Under the pieces are notes generated by a model. The model was not told the origin of the DNA. It searched no databases and saw only the letters and a list, made by a program, of their open reading frames with translations. From Geodermatophilaceae bacterium URHB0062 (lineage in GTDB: Bacteria > Actinomycetota > Actinomycetes > Mycobacteriales > Geodermatophilaceae): 64,000 nucleotides of DNA. The position numbers and the translations under genes are program-made. The stretch spans positions 186,001 to 250,000 of the forward strand of contig JHVO01000010.1 of NCBI GenBank assembly GCA_000620185.1, written 5' to 3'. Positions 1-8,694 of the stretch are shown piece after piece (positions within the stretch are counted from its first letter, which is position 1; each line of letters starts with the position of its first letter).

Positions 1-1
1 C

Positions 2-1075
2 TGGCTGGTCGTCCTCCTCACGGCCCTGGCCACGCTTCCGCCTGCCAGCCTCGCGGTCGCGGGCAGTGCCGGTGGTCGCGGTCCGCAGATCACCGTGATG
101 ACCCGCAACCTGTACCTGGGGTCGGGCTTGGCGAACCTCACCGGGGTCTCGGGCCCGGCCGAGCTCACCACGGCGGTCGGCGAGGACTGGGCCAACGTGC
201 TGGCCACGGACTTCCGCACGCGGGCCGCCGCGCTGGCCGAGGAGGTCGCCCGGGCTCGCCCCGACGTCCTCGGCCTGCAGGAGGTCACCCTCTGGCGCGA
301 CTCCCCGGTCAGCGACCTCCGCGAGCACCCCGGCCCCGACGCGACGCACGTGGTGCTCGACCACCTGGCCGTCCTCACGTCCGCGCTGGCCGCCCACGGA
401 ACGCCGTACAGGCCGGTGGTCGTCTCGACGACCGACGACTTCGAGGTCACCCGGCGCGCCGCCGGTCGCCTGACCGATCTCCGCATCACCGACCGCGACG
501 CGCTCCTCGTGCGGACCGACCGGCTGACCCGGGTCACCGACCCCCGGTCCGCCCACTACGCGGCGGTGCGCGTCGTGCCCTCCTGGCCGGCACCGGTCGA
601 CTCGCCCCGCGGCTGGACGTCGATCGACTACCGGCTCGACCACCGCACCACCGTGCGGATCTTCGACACGCATCTCGAGGTCAGCGGCCCGCGGGCCGGC
701 CGGATCCAGGAACGGCAGGCCGACGAGCTGCTGGAGATGGTCGCCTCGAGCCCGTTCCCCGTCATCGTGGTGGGCGACTTCAACTCCGATCCCGCCGATC
801 CCTACACCGACACCTACGAACGCCTGACCGCGGTGCTCCACGACGCGTGGACGACGGCCCGGCCGGCCGACCCCGGGCCGACGTGCTGCGAGGACGGACT
901 GCTCGACAACCGCGCCCCCCGGCTCGACCGGCGGGTGGACCTGGTGCTGACATCCGGCGACTGGCCGGTCACCGGGGTCGCGCGCACGGGCGCCGTGCCC
1001 TTCCGGTCGGGTCCGGCGCCGGTGTGGGCCTCCGATCACGCAGGCCTCACCGCCCGGATCACCGTGCCCGGCTGA
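2..1075 (+). CDS. Secreted endonuclease/exonuclease/phosphatase-family hydrolase (5' end outside window)
   Basis: The reading frame is open from base 2, so the start lies left of the window. The first visible residues form a hydrophobic stretch ending near Ala-Val-Ala-Gly, which looks like the core of an export signal. An internal ATG at 95 falls after this stretch and is probably not the start. The rest fits the EEP fold: GLQEVT carries the metal-binding Glu, VVGDFNSDP the Asp/Asn pair, and SDHAGL the catalytic Asp-His near the C-terminus. A Cys-Cys pair (TCCEDG) suits an extracytoplasmic protein. The substrate cannot be told from sequence; EEP enzymes cut nucleic acids, phospholipids or phosphoinositides. 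A phosphodiesterase/nuclease role is sure at the fold level only. Confidence 0.85.
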   Translation, partial: WLVVLLTALATLPPASLAVAGSAGGRGPQITVMTRNLYLGSGLANLTGVSGPAELTTAVGEDWANVLATDFRTRAAALAEEVARARPDVLGLQEVTLWRDSPVSDLREHPGPDATHVVLDHLAVLTSALAAHGTPYRPVVVSTTDDFEVTRRAAGRLTDLRITDRDALLVRTDRLTRVTDPRSAHYAAVRVVPSWPAPVDSPRGWTSIDYRLDHRTTVRIFDTHLEVSGPRAGRIQERQADELLEMVASSPFPVIVVGDFNSDPADPYTDTYERLTAVLHDAWTTARPADPGPTCCEDGLLDNRAPRLDRRVDLVLTSGDWPVTGVARTGAVPFRSGPAPVWASDHAGLTARITVPG

Positions 1076-1120
1076 GCACGCTGCCGATCGGCCCGTCGGC
1101 GCCGTGCTTGGATCGGCCGC

Positions 1121-1201
1121 ATGCCCACGGTGCGGACCACGGACGGCGTCACGCCGTCCTTCACCGACGAGGGCGAGGGGGAGCCCGCCGTCCTCGCCTG
1201 A
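1121..1201 (+). pseudogene. Possible N-terminal remnant of an alpha/beta hydrolase gene
   Basis: This 26-codon frame reads MPTVRTTDGVTPSFTDEGEG and then stops. It resembles the first strand and turn of alpha/beta hydrolases, which often begin M-P-x-V-x-T-x-D-G-V-x-L-x-x-x-D-x-G. No oxyanion HG motif or nucleophile elbow follows in any frame before the DHFR-like gene at 1230. A TTGGAT hexamer at 1108-1113 sits 7 bases before the ATG, the spacing of the leaderless promoters elsewhere here. I read it as the head of a deleted gene; a chance short ORF is possible. Confidence 0.4.
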
Positions 1202-1229
1202 GGATCCACGTCGATCGGAGGAGTTGAGG

Positions 1230-1808
1230 ATGCGCACGGTCGTCGCGTACGAGTTGTTGTCCTTGGACGGTGTCGCCGAGGCGCCCGATGAGTTCTTCGC
1301 CGACTGGGACGACGCGATGGAGGAGAACCTCGGCGCCGTCATCGCCGCGCAGGACACCGTCGTCCTGGGCCGGCGCAGCTACGAGGAGTGGGCCGGGTAC
1401 TGGCCGGGCAGCGACATCGAGCCCTTCGCGACGTTCATCAACGGTGTCTCGAAGTACGTCGCCACCTCGACGCCGCTCGATCGGGACTGGGCCGGTTCCA
1501 CCGCGGTCGACGGCGGACTGGTCGAGTTCGTGCGGGACCTGAAGAGCCGGGCCGGCGGCGACATCGGCGTCCATGCCAGCATCTCGGTCGTCCAGGCGCT
1601 GCTCGCAGCGGGCGTCGTCGACGAACTCCGCCTGGTCATCGCCCCGACGATCGCGGGCCGCGGGCGCCGGCTCTTCGACGGCGTGCCCCCGATCCGGCTC
1701 GAGTCGATGCAGAGCTCGACCTCACCCAGCGGATCCCTGCTCGTCCACTACCGCGTTGTCGGGCCGGCGCAGGAGCAGAGCCGCTCATCCGCTCCACCCC
1801 CTGGCTAG
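1230..1808 (+). CDS. Dihydrofolate reductase-like (RibD C-terminal domain) protein
   Basis: This 192-residue protein has the DHFR/RibD C-terminal fold: N-terminal strand MRTVVAYELLSLDGV, the TVVLGRRSYEEW helix region that binds the NADPH pyrophosphate, and the late GRGRRLFDGV motif. The ATG at 1230 is chosen because CGGAGGAG lies 7-8 bases upstream; the frame stays open to 1104 without a better start. Members act as NADPH-dependent reductases of unknown substrate and are not essential folate enzymes. A second, only distantly similar copy lies at 17595-18242. It ends 10 bases before the MDMPI-like gene, which has its own promoter. Confidence 0.88.
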   Translation: MRTVVAYELLSLDGVAEAPDEFFADWDDAMEENLGAVIAAQDTVVLGRRSYEEWAGYWPGSDIEPFATFINGVSKYVATSTPLDRDWAGSTAVDGGLVEFVRDLKSRAGGDIGVHASISVVQALLAAGVVDELRLVIAPTIAGRGRRLFDGVPPIRLESMQSSTSPSGSLLVHYRVVGPAQEQSRSSAPPPG

Positions 1809-1811
1809 CCT
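1806..1811 (+). promoter_or_regulatory. Leaderless -10 element (TAGCCT) for the MDMPI-like gene
   Basis: TAGCCT fits the TANNNT consensus and ends 7 bases before the ATG at 1819, which would place the transcript start at or next to the start codon. There is no ribosome-binding site between them. The same geometry recurs at several other genes in the window. Confidence 0.5.
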
Positions 1812-1818
1812 GCGGGCC

Positions 1819-2433
1819 ATGCGCTTCCCCTGGGACGAGTCGCGTCGGGCGTTCGCCGACGCCGCGTCGTTGTTCGTCCGCACGGCGGCGCTGGTCGGCG
1901 ACCGATGGCAGGAACCGGGCCTCGGCGAGTGGGACGTGCGCGCCCTCGTCGGGCACACCAGCCGGTCACTGCTGACGGTGGAGGAGTACCTCGCCCGGCC
2001 CGCGGCGACCGTGGAGGTGCCGTCGGCTCCCGCGTACTACGCGGCCACCTCGGCGATGGCGGCCGGGCCGGGTGTCGCCACGCGCGGCGTCGCCGCCGGA
2101 CGAGCCCTGGGCGACGACCCGGCGACGGCGGTGGCCGGCCTCGCGGCCCGGGTGGTGCCGCTGGTCGAGCGCAGCGACGGCGCGGACCTCCTGACGACGC
2201 TCGCGGGCGGCATGCGGCTGGACGACTACCTGCCCACGCGCACCTTCGAGCTGGCCGTGCACACCTGCGACCTCGCCACGGCGCTCGGGCTGCCGCTCGA
2301 GGTGCCGGCCACCGCGGCCACGCAGGCGCTGCGGTTGGTGTCCGAGCTCGCGGTCAGCAGCGGGCAGGCGGGACCGCTGCTGCTGGCAGCGACCGGCCGA
2401 CCGGTTCTGCCGCCGGGCTACTCGGTGCTCTGA
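1819..2433 (+). CDS. Maleylpyruvate isomerase-family (DinB/MDMPI, mycothiol-type) protein
   Basis: This 204-residue protein matches the DinB-like helical bundle with the MDMPI N-terminal domain. It shows a W-D-V-R-A-L-V-G-H-T motif near residue 40, whose His is a typical metal ligand, and a T-F-E-L-A-V-H-T-C-D-L motif near residue 140 with the second conserved His. Known relatives are mycothiol-dependent S-transferases and isomerases; the substrate here is unknown. The start is leaderless (TAGCCT 7 bases upstream). Its last 16 bases overlap the 3' end of the convergent FAD oxidase gene, so the two transcripts must overlap. Confidence 0.85.
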   Translation: MRFPWDESRRAFADAASLFVRTAALVGDRWQEPGLGEWDVRALVGHTSRSLLTVEEYLARPAATVEVPSAPAYYAATSAMAAGPGVATRGVAAGRALGDDPATAVAGLAARVVPLVERSDGADLLTTLAGGMRLDDYLPTRTFELAVHTCDLATALGLPLEVPATAATQALRLVSELAVSSGQAGPLLLAATGRPVLPPGYSVL

Positions 2434-3830
2434 CCCACCGGGTCGAACACCTTGCCGGGGTTGAGGATGCCCCGCGGATCGAGCGCGGCCTTGACGGCGC
2501 GGTGCATCGCCAGCACCTCCGGCGCCATCTCGCGCTCGAGGCCACCGCGCTTGAGCAGTCCGACGCCGTGCTCGCCGGTGACCGTGCCCCCGAGGAAGAT
2601 CGCGGCGTCGAGGATCTCCTCGAAGGCGGCCTGGGCCCGCACCCGGGCGTCGTCGTCCCCGGGCGCGACGATGATCAGCGGGTGCAGGTTGCCGTCGCCG
2701 GCGTGCGCGATGTTGGCGATCGTGAGGTCGTACCCCGCGGCGAGCTTCTCGATCCGGCCGAGCATCTCGGGCACGTGCTCCTTGGGCACGCACACGTCCT
2801 CGGTGAGCACCGGCCCGAGCCGCTCGAGCGCCGGATAGGCCAGCCGGCGCGCGGCGAAGAGCGCCTCGGCCTCGGCCGCGTCGGTCGACCGGGCCGCCCA
2901 GCCGGCGCCCGCCGTCTCGAAGCACTCGACGATCCGGTCAGCGATCGCCTCGCCGGTGGCGCCCGGCTCGTCCACGCGGGCCAGCAGCACGGCCTCGGCG
3001 CCCACGGACAGACCCATGTTCTTCCAGGCGTCGACCGCCTGCAGGCAGTGCCGGTCCACCAGTTCCAGCGCCGCGGGGGTGATGCCCGCCGCGCCGACCG
3101 CGCGCACCGCGGAGCCTGCGTCGACCAGCGAGTCGAAGTGCCCGGCCACGGTGACCGCCGGTGGCGGCAGCGGGCGCAGTCGCACGGTGACCTCGGTGAC
3201 GATGCCGAGCGCGCCCTCGGAGCCGACCATGAGGCCGGCCAGGTCGAACCCGGCGACTCCCTTGGCGGTGCGACGGCCCAGGCGGACCAGCTCACCGGTG
3301 CCGGTGACCACCTCGAGTTCGAGCACGTAGTCACGGGTGACCCCGTACTTGACGCAGCGCAGGCCGCCGGCGTTGGTCGCAACGTTGCCGCCGATCGTCG
3401 ACCACGGCGAGCTGGCCGGGTCCGGCGGATACCAGAGGCCGTGCTCGGCGACGGCCGCCCGCAGGTCGTCGTTGACCACGCCCGGCTGGACCACGGCCAA
3501 CCGCTCCAGCGCGTTGATCTCGACGACGGCGTCCATCCGGTCCAGGCCGAGCACGATGCAGCCGTCGGTCGCGTTGGCCCCGCCGGACAGCCCCGTGCCG
3601 GCGCCCCGCGGCACCACGGGCACGCCGTGCCGGTAGCAGGCGGCGACGACGGCGCGCACCTCCTCGGCCGAGCGCGCCCGCACGACCGCGAGCGGGACCC
3701 CGACCGGGGCCCAGACCGCCTGGTCGGCGCTCAGGCCCGCCGTCACCGCGGGGTCGCGGAGGACCCGTTCAGCGGGGACGTGCTCGAGGACCTCGTCGAG
3801 GACGGCGACACCCATGGTGCGTCGGCTCAC
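2418..3830 (-). CDS. FAD-linked oxidase, glycolate oxidase GlcD / D-lactate dehydrogenase type
   Basis: This 470-residue flavoprotein has the PCMH FAD-binding domain, with [17 protein letters not shown] near residue 75 as the pyrophosphate loop and [10 protein letters not shown] near 150. The C-terminal cap holds [12 protein letters not shown] and [11 protein letters not shown], the substrate and FAD contacts of GlcD and FAD-type D-lactate dehydrogenases. It would oxidise a 2-hydroxy acid to the 2-keto acid; whether glycolate or D-lactate cannot be decided. No GlcE or GlcF partner is next to it. Its start overlaps the pdxS stop by 4 bases, so it is translated after pdxS from one transcript. 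Confidence 0.9.
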   Translation of the reverse strand: MSRRTMGVAVLDEVLEHVPAERVLRDPAVTAGLSADQAVWAPVGVPLAVVRARSAEEVRAVVAACYRHGVPVVPRGAGTGLSGGANATDGCIVLGLDRMDAVVEINALERLAVVQPGVVNDDLRAAVAEHGLWYPPDPASSPWSTIGGNVATNAGGLRCVKYGVTRDYVLELEVVTGTGELVRLGRRTAKGVAGFDLAGLMVGSEGALGIVTEVTVRLRPLPPPAVTVAGHFDSLVDAGSAVRAVGAAGITPAALELVDRHCLQAVDAWKNMGLSVGAEAVLLARVDEPGATGEAIADRIVECFETAGAGWAARSTDAAEAEALFAARRLAYPALERLGPVLTEDVCVPKEHVPEMLGRIEKLAAGYDLTIANIAHAGDGNLHPLIIVAPGDDDARVRAQAAFEEILDAAIFLGGTVTGEHGVGLLKRGGLEREMAPEVLAMHRAVKAALDPRGILNPGKVFDPVGQSTE

Positions 3831-4732
3831 CAGCCGCGTGTGGCGTACCGCTCGCTCTCGGGCAGGGTCGCCACGTTGATGCCGACCATGGGCTCGCCCA
3901 GGCCGCGCGACACCTTGGCGATGACGTCGGGGTCGTCGTGGAAGGTCGTCGCCTGCACGATCGCGGCCGCGCGCTGCGCCGGGTCGCCGGACTTGAAGAT
4001 GCCCGAGCCCACGAACACGCCCTCGGCGCCGAGCTGCATCATCATCGCCGCGTCGGCCGGGGTGGCTATGCCGCCGGCGGTGAACAGGACGACGGGCAGC
4101 TTGCCCAGCCGCGCCACCTCGACCACCAGGTCGTGCGGCGCGCGCAGCTCCTTGGCCGCGACGAACAGCTCGGTCTCGTCGAGCGTGCCCAGCCGTTTGA
4201 TGCCGGCGCGGATGGCGCGCATGTGCCGGGTGGCCTCGACGACGTTGCCGGTGCCGGCCTCACCCTTGGAGCGGATCATCGCCGCACCCTCGGAGATCCG
4301 GCGCAGCGCCTCTCCGAGGTCGGTGGCGCCGCAGACGAAGGGCACCGTGAACTCGCTCTTGGCGATGTGGTGCGCCTCGTCGGCCGGGGTGAGCACCTCG
4401 GACTCGTCGATGTAGTCCACCCCGAGGGCCTGCAGCACCTGCGCCTCGACGAAGTGCCCGATGCGGGCCTTGGCCATCACCGGGATCGAGACCGCGTGGA
4501 TGATCCCGTCGATCATGTCGGGGTCGCTCATGCGGGCGATGCCGCCCTGGGCTCGGATGTCGGCCGGCACCCGCTCGAGCGCCATCACGGCGACCGCGCC
4601 GGCGTCCTCGGCGATCTTGGCCTGCTCCGGCGTGACGACGTCCATGATGACGCCGCCCTTGAGCTGTTCGGCCATGCCGCGCTTGACCAGTTCGGTGCCG
4701 GTGCCTTGGGCGGTGTCGCTGTGCGGTGCCAC
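3827..4732 (-). CDS. pdxS: Pyridoxal 5'-phosphate synthase, synthase subunit PdxS
   Basis: At 301 residues this matches Pdx[11 protein letters not shown] near residue 25, the lysine-bearing [13 protein letters not shown] and the [11 protein letters not shown] phosphate loop are all present. PdxS condenses ribose 5-phosphate, glyceraldehyde 3-phosphate and ammonia into PLP, and normally takes ammonia from the glutaminase PdxT. The start is GTG. A TACGAT -10-like hexamer at 4770-4775 sits about 37 bases upstream. PdxT is not adjacent, although it is a usual neighbour; instead a GlcD-like oxidase overlaps the end of pdxS by 4 bases. The enzyme serves the PLP-dependent proteins in this window, including TrpB and the decarboxylase. 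Confidence 0.97.
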   Translation of the reverse strand: MAPHSDTAQGTGTELVKRGMAEQLKGGVIMDVVTPEQAKIAEDAGAVAVMALERVPADIRAQGGIARMSDPDMIDGIIHAVSIPVMAKARIGHFVEAQVLQALGVDYIDESEVLTPADEAHHIAKSEFTVPFVCGATDLGEALRRISEGAAMIRSKGEAGTGNVVEATRHMRAIRAGIKRLGTLDETELFVAAKELRAPHDLVVEVARLGKLPVVLFTAGGIATPADAAMMMQLGAEGVFVGSGIFKSGDPAQRAAAIVQATTFHDDPDVIAKVSRGLGEPMVGINVATLPESERYATRGW

Positions 4733-4782
4733 GGGATGCTGCCTTCAGTTCGACGGATCGGTCGAGAGCATCGTACGGCCGT

Positions 4783-5331
4783 TCAGCGGGCGGGATTCTC
4801 CGCGTGGTTGTGGTCGGCCGGCGCACCGTCCAAGGGGATCTCGATGTCGAAGAACCGGGGCAGCGGCCGCCCGGCGTGCAGGCGCAGCAGCCGGGAGATC
4901 CGGCTCCGGCGCAGTGCCCGGGTGTCGCGGACGGCGTCGTTGTAGAAGCGGCGGGCCAGCGCGGCCCGGGTGGTGGTGCCGGCGAGGTCGCTCCGGAGCG
5001 CGGCCGGGACGCCGGGCAGGTTCTGGGGCAGCTCGCGCAGCTCCCGGCCGAGGGCGTTCTCGGCCAGCTCCCGGTCGCCGTCGATGGGACGGCGGGCGTC
5101 GGCGGCGAACGCGGCGAGGTACTCCGCGCGGTCCGACCCCACGGCAGCCGGATGGTCGCGGGCCAGCTCCTCGGCCAGGCCGGCACGCCGCTGCAGCTGG
5201 GTGTCCAGCGCGGTCCAGGCGCGGGCGACGCGGCCCTCCAGCCGGCTGAGCCGGGTGAGCGTCCAGGCCGTCCACGCGAGCAGGAGCAGCACCAGGAGCC
5301 CGCCCACCAGCATCCAGACCTCGGGCGTCAC
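4783..5331 (-). CDS. LemA-like single-pass membrane protein
   Basis: This 182-residue protein begins with one strong membrane segment (residues about 6-26) followed by a charged helical region. The spacing of N-terminal helix, LEGRVARAWTALDTQLQRR and the later ARRFYNDAVRD motif resembles LemA proteins, in which a Y-N-x-x-V-x-x-Y/T signature follows a coiled bundle. LemA function is unknown. It lies between pimA (11 bases away) and pdxS on the same strand and is probably co-transcribed with pimA. The assignment rests on the motif and layout only; a lineage-specific helical membrane protein is the alternative. Confidence 0.7.
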   Translation of the reverse strand: MTPEVWMLVGGLLVLLLLAWTAWTLTRLSRLEGRVARAWTALDTQLQRRAGLAEELARDHPAAVGSDRAEYLAAFAADARRPIDGDRELAENALGRELRELPQNLPGVPAALRSDLAGTTTRAALARRFYNDAVRDTRALRRSRISRLLRLHAGRPLPRFFDIEIPLDGAPADHNHAENPAR

Positions 5332-5342
5332 GGGGCGTCAGG

Positions 5343-6551
5343 CTAGCCGTCCCCCCACCGCAGGAGGGACGAAAGGGCGCGCCGGCCAGCCGTCGGAAGC
5401 TCCTCGGCCGGGTCGTCGTCGGCCCCCACGGGCGGCCCGCCGGGCAGGACGACGGTCTCGTAGACGGCGAGGATGCGGCGGGCCAGCACCGCCCAGTCGT
5501 AGCCGGCGGCCACCTCCGCGCCCCGCGCCGACAGCTCGGCCCGGCGTCCCGGGTCGTCGAGCAGGTCGCACAGGGCGTGGCCCAGCGCGGCGGCGTCCCC
5601 CCGCCGCACCAGCACGCCCGCCGCGCCGTCCTCGAGCACCCGCTTGAAGGCGTCCAGGTCGCTGGCCACGATGGGCGCCCCCGCCGCCAGGGCCTCGATG
5701 AGGATGACGCCGAAGGACTCCCCGAGCAGGTTCGGCGCGCAGTAGACGTCGACCGAGCGCAGGAACGCGCCCTTGTCCTCCTCGGACAACTCACCGAGCA
5801 GCGACACCGACGCCCGGAGGTCCTCGCCGATCTGCGCGGTGAGCTCGTCGGCGTCCCCCCGCCCGGCGATGAGCAGGCGGGCGCCGGGGTGGCGGCGCAG
5901 CACCGTGTGCATGGCGTCGAGCAGCACCGGCAGGCCCTTGCGCGGCTCGTCGAAGCGGCCCAGGAAGCCGATCGTCGGCCCGTCGACACCCCTCCGGAGA
6001 CCGGGGAGCGTCGGGCCGTCGGCGAAGGCGGCGACGTGCACGCCGTTGGGGATGATCACCGCGTCGCCGCCGAGGTGCTCGACCTGCACCCGTCGGGCGA
6101 AGTCCGACACCGCGATCCGGCCGCTGATCCGCTCCAGCCACGGGCGCACGACCGGGCCCCAGGCGGCCAGCACCTTCGAGCGGACGAAGGCGGTGTGGAA
6201 CGTGGCGACGATGGGCCCCTCGGCGATCATGCAGACGAGCAGGGACAACGACGGCGGCGCCGGCTCGTGCACGTGGACGACGTCGAAGTGCCCGTCGCGC
6301 AGCCACCGCCGCACCCGCGCGGCCGACAGCGGCCCGAACTGGAGGCTGGCCATCGAGCCGTTGTAGGGAACCGGCACGGCCCGCCCGGCGAAGGTCACGA
6401 AGTCGTCGGCGGGCGAGTCCTCGTGCTCGGCGGGCGTCAGGACCTCGACGTGGTGTCCCATGCCGCGCAGGGTCCGGGCGAGGTCACGGACGTGGTACTG
6501 GACCCCACCCGGGACGTCCCACTGGTAGGGGCAGACCAGGCCGATGCGCAT
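5343..6551 (-). CDS. pimA: Phosphatidyl-myo-inositol mannosyltransferase PimA
   Basis: This 402-residue GT4 glycosyltransferase starts MRIGLVCPYQWDVPGGVQYH, the typical PimA N-terminus with the GGV loop near the nucleotide-sugar site. The C-terminal domain has FLGRFDEPRKGL and GESFGVILIEALAAG, which holds the E-x7-E motif binding GDP-mannose. It adds the first mannose to phosphatidylinositol at the inner face of the membrane. Its ATG shares one base with the stop codon of the acyltransferase gene upstream. The order pgsA - acyltransferase - pimA is the classical PIM synthesis operon of actinobacteria, which secures the specific function. Confidence 0.95.
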   Translation of the reverse strand: MRIGLVCPYQWDVPGGVQYHVRDLARTLRGMGHHVEVLTPAEHEDSPADDFVTFAGRAVPVPYNGSMASLQFGPLSAARVRRWLRDGHFDVVHVHEPAPPSLSLLVCMIAEGPIVATFHTAFVRSKVLAAWGPVVRPWLERISGRIAVSDFARRVQVEHLGGDAVIIPNGVHVAAFADGPTLPGLRRGVDGPTIGFLGRFDEPRKGLPVLLDAMHTVLRRHPGARLLIAGRGDADELTAQIGEDLRASVSLLGELSEEDKGAFLRSVDVYCAPNLLGESFGVILIEALAAGAPIVASDLDAFKRVLEDGAAGVLVRRGDAAALGHALCDLLDDPGRRAELSARGAEVAAGYDWAVLARRILAVYETVVLPGGPPVGADDDPAEELPTAGRRALSSLLRWGDG

Positions 6552-7504
6552 CAGGGGGAATCCTGCACCGGATCGGGCGGAACGTCGGCCCATATCCGCC
6601 CGAGCATGTGCCAGTCCTCCGGTCGATCGGCGATAGAGGGGGTGAACGCGTCGGCGACGGCCTGCATGGCGGTGCCGACGCGGTCCCTGAGGCGTCCCGG
6701 GCCCTCGACCGGCACCTCCGCGGAGAACACCAGCCGCCAGCCGCGGTCGGTGAACTGGCAGACCGTGGGCACGAGCGCGGCACCCGTCTGCGCCGCCAGG
6801 AGCGCCGCCCCGCCGGGCATCGTGGCCTTCCGTCCGAAGAACGAGACCGGCACTCCCCCGCTGCCGAGGTTCCGGTCGACGAGCAGGCAGGTGACCCCGC
6901 CGTCGCTGAGCCACTCCCGCAGCACCTCGGTGCTGGGACGGGGGCCGCCGGTCAGCGGGACGACGCGGAACCCGAGCGACTCCCGGTAGGCCAGGAACCG
7001 CCGGTACAGCGACTCGGGCTTGAGCCGCTCGGCCACGGTCATGAACGGGCCGTTCAGGAAGTCGACGAACCACACGCCGGCGGTGTCCCAGTTGCCGCTG
7101 TGCGGCAGCACCATGACCAGCCCGCGGCCCTTCTCACGGGCGCGCTCGAGGTGCTCGAGCCCGATCACCTCGGTGTCGCCGACGATCCGCTCGCTGCTCA
7201 GCGTCGGCAGCCGGAACGCCTCCTGCCAGTAGCGGGCGTAGGACTGCAACCCCCGCGCGGTCAGCTCGGACAGTTCCTGTTCCGAGAGCCGGCCCTCGGT
7301 GACCACGCGCAGGTTGGCCCGTAGCTGGCGGGTGCCCTTGCCCTCGCGCCCGGCCGCCCACCGGCCGCCGCGGTCGAAGATCCCGCGCGCCGCCGGCTCG
7401 GGCAGCATGCGGACGGCGCGCCAGCCGGCCGCGAAACCAGCGTCGGTCAGCAGTGCCGCCGTCCGGGTGCGCAACCCGGCCGACGCCTGCGGCGCCTGGC
7501 TCAT
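6551..7504 (-). CDS. Phosphatidylinositol mannoside acyltransferase (PatA type)
   Basis: This 317-residue protein belongs to the LpxL/HtrB-like acyltransferases. LPHSGNWD supplies the H-x4-D catalytic motif near residue 130, and GGVPVSFFGRKATMPGG near 225 matches the conserved acyl-acceptor region. Family members at this locus transfer an acyl chain from acyl-CoA to the mannose of PIM at the cytoplasmic membrane face. Its ATG overlaps the pgsA stop by 4 bases and its stop touches the pimA start, so the three genes are coupled. The start at 7504 (MSQAPQAS) is set by that overlap; the open frame runs on upstream only as a shadow of pgsA. Confidence 0.92.
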   Translation of the reverse strand: MSQAPQASAGLRTRTAALLTDAGFAAGWRAVRMLPEPAARGIFDRGGRWAAGREGKGTRQLRANLRVVTEGRLSEQELSELTARGLQSYARYWQEAFRLPTLSSERIVGDTEVIGLEHLERAREKGRGLVMVLPHSGNWDTAGVWFVDFLNGPFMTVAERLKPESLYRRFLAYRESLGFRVVPLTGGPRPSTEVLREWLSDGGVTCLLVDRNLGSGGVPVSFFGRKATMPGGAALLAAQTGAALVPTVCQFTDRGWRLVFSAEVPVEGPGRLRDRVGTAMQAVADAFTPSIADRPEDWHMLGRIWADVPPDPVQDSP

Positions 7505-8145
7505 GCGGCCGGTGGCGTCGCGGTCGAGGTCGGCGCGGTCGAGGGAGGCGGGGCGCTCCGGTGGACGGCGACGATGCGCTGCACCACCGTCACGGCGCTG
7601 CCGGCGAGCAGCAGCCACAGCGCGACGTGCACCGCGTACGGGACCCCGAGGCCGGTGAACCCGGTGCCGGCGAGCACCAGGATCAGCCGCTCGGTCCGCT
7701 CGACGATGCCGACGTCGCAGGACAGCCCCGCTCCCTCGGCCCGCGCCTTGATGTAGGAGGTGAGGACGCCGAGGACGAGGCAGAGCAGGGCCAGCAGCAC
7801 CAGCAGCCGGTCGTCGCCGCCGCCGGAGTACCACCAGACGAGGGAGCCGAAGATCGCGGCGTCGGCCGCCCGGTCGCCGACCGAGTCGAGGACGGCGCCG
7901 AACACCGACCCCCCGCCACGGGCCCGGGCGAGGGCGCCGTCGAGCATGTCGAGCAGGACGAACACCGTGACGGTGAAGGCGCCCCAGAACAAGTGCCCGG
8001 TGCCGATGAGCAGCACCGCCCCGGCGACGGCGCCGACCGTGCCGGTGACCGTGACCATGTTCGGGGTGACACCGGCACGGCCGAGGCGGGCCACCACCGG
8101 GGCGATCACCTTGGCGACCGCCGGGCGGGCCGAGACGCCGAGCAC
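7501..8145 (-). CDS. pgsA: Phosphatidylinositol-phosphate synthase (CDP-alcohol phosphatidyltransferase)
   Basis: This 214-residue integral membrane enzyme has the complete CDP-alcohol phosphotransferase signature: DMLDGALAR, eight residues, G, then D-x3-D (FGAVLDSVGDR) near residues 65-90. About six hydrophobic segments follow. In actinobacteria the copy next to thrS, HIT and pimA makes phosphatidylinositol phosphate from CDP-diacylglycerol and inositol 1-phosphate. The start is GTG, placed directly after the TGA of the HIT gene with no gap. The locus context favours the inositol enzyme over phosphatidylglycerophosphate synthase. Confidence 0.93.
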   Translation of the reverse strand: MLGVSARPAVAKVIAPVVARLGRAGVTPNMVTVTGTVGAVAGAVLLIGTGHLFWGAFTVTVFVLLDMLDGALARARGGGSVFGAVLDSVGDRAADAAIFGSLVWWYSGGGDDRLLVLLALLCLVLGVLTSYIKARAEGAGLSCDVGIVERTERLILVLAGTGFTGLGVPYAVHVALWLLLAGSAVTVVQRIVAVHRSAPPPSTAPTSTATPPAA

Positions 8146-8694
8146 TCAGACCTCCCGACCGGCGACGTCGGCCGGCCAGGCGGCCGCCAGCAGGTCCCGC
8201 GTCTCGCTCAGTACCTGCGGCAGCACGCGGGTCAGGCCGATGACCGGCATGAAGTTGGTGTCCCCGCCCCAGCGCGGCACCGCGTGCTGGTGCAGGTGGT
8301 CGGCGATGCCGGCACCGGCGACCGATCCCTGGTTCATGCCGATGTTGAAGCCGTGGGCGCCGCTGACGCTGCGGACCACGCGCATCGCCGTCTGGGTGAA
8401 GGCGCCGAGCTCGGCGACCTCGTCGGCGGTGAGGTCGGTGTAGTCGGGCACGTGCCGGTACGGGACCAGCATGAGGTGCCCGGCGTTGTACGGGTACAGG
8501 TTCAGCACGGCGAAGACCGTCGTCCCGCGGGCCACGATGAGCCCGTCCTCGTCGCTCATCTTCGGGATGAGGCAGAACGGGCAGTCGTGGTCGCCGGTGG
8601 GCTTGTTCTCGCCGCGGATGTAGGCCATGCGATACGGCGTCCACAGGTGCTCGAAGACGGTGGCCGGGCCGCCGTCGTCGTTGGACGTGGTCAA
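8146..8694 (-). CDS. HIT-family hydrolase (AP4A phosphorylase-like)
   Basis: The 182-residue protein carries the histidine triad [10 protein letters not shown] (H-x-H-x-H) near residue 135. An N-terminal CPFC pair (residues 38-41) is typical of the actinobacterial HIT proteins that cut or phosphorolyse diadenosine tetraphosphate. The start codon is TTG, overlapping the thrS stop as TTGA; no ATG lies before the conserved [11 protein letters not shown] segment. It sits between thrS and pgsA, as in other actinobacteria. Nucleotide hydrolase or phosphorylase activity is family knowledge; the exact substrate is not visible. Confidence 0.92.
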   Translation of the reverse strand: MTTSNDDGGPATVFEHLWTPYRMAYIRGENKPTGDHDCPFCLIPKMSDEDGLIVARGTTVFAVLNLYPYNAGHLMLVPYRHVPDYTDLTADEVAELGAFTQTAMRVVRSVSGAHGFNIGMNQGSVAGAGIADHLHQHAVPRWGGDTNFMPVIGLTRVLPQVLSETRDLLAAAWPADVAGREV

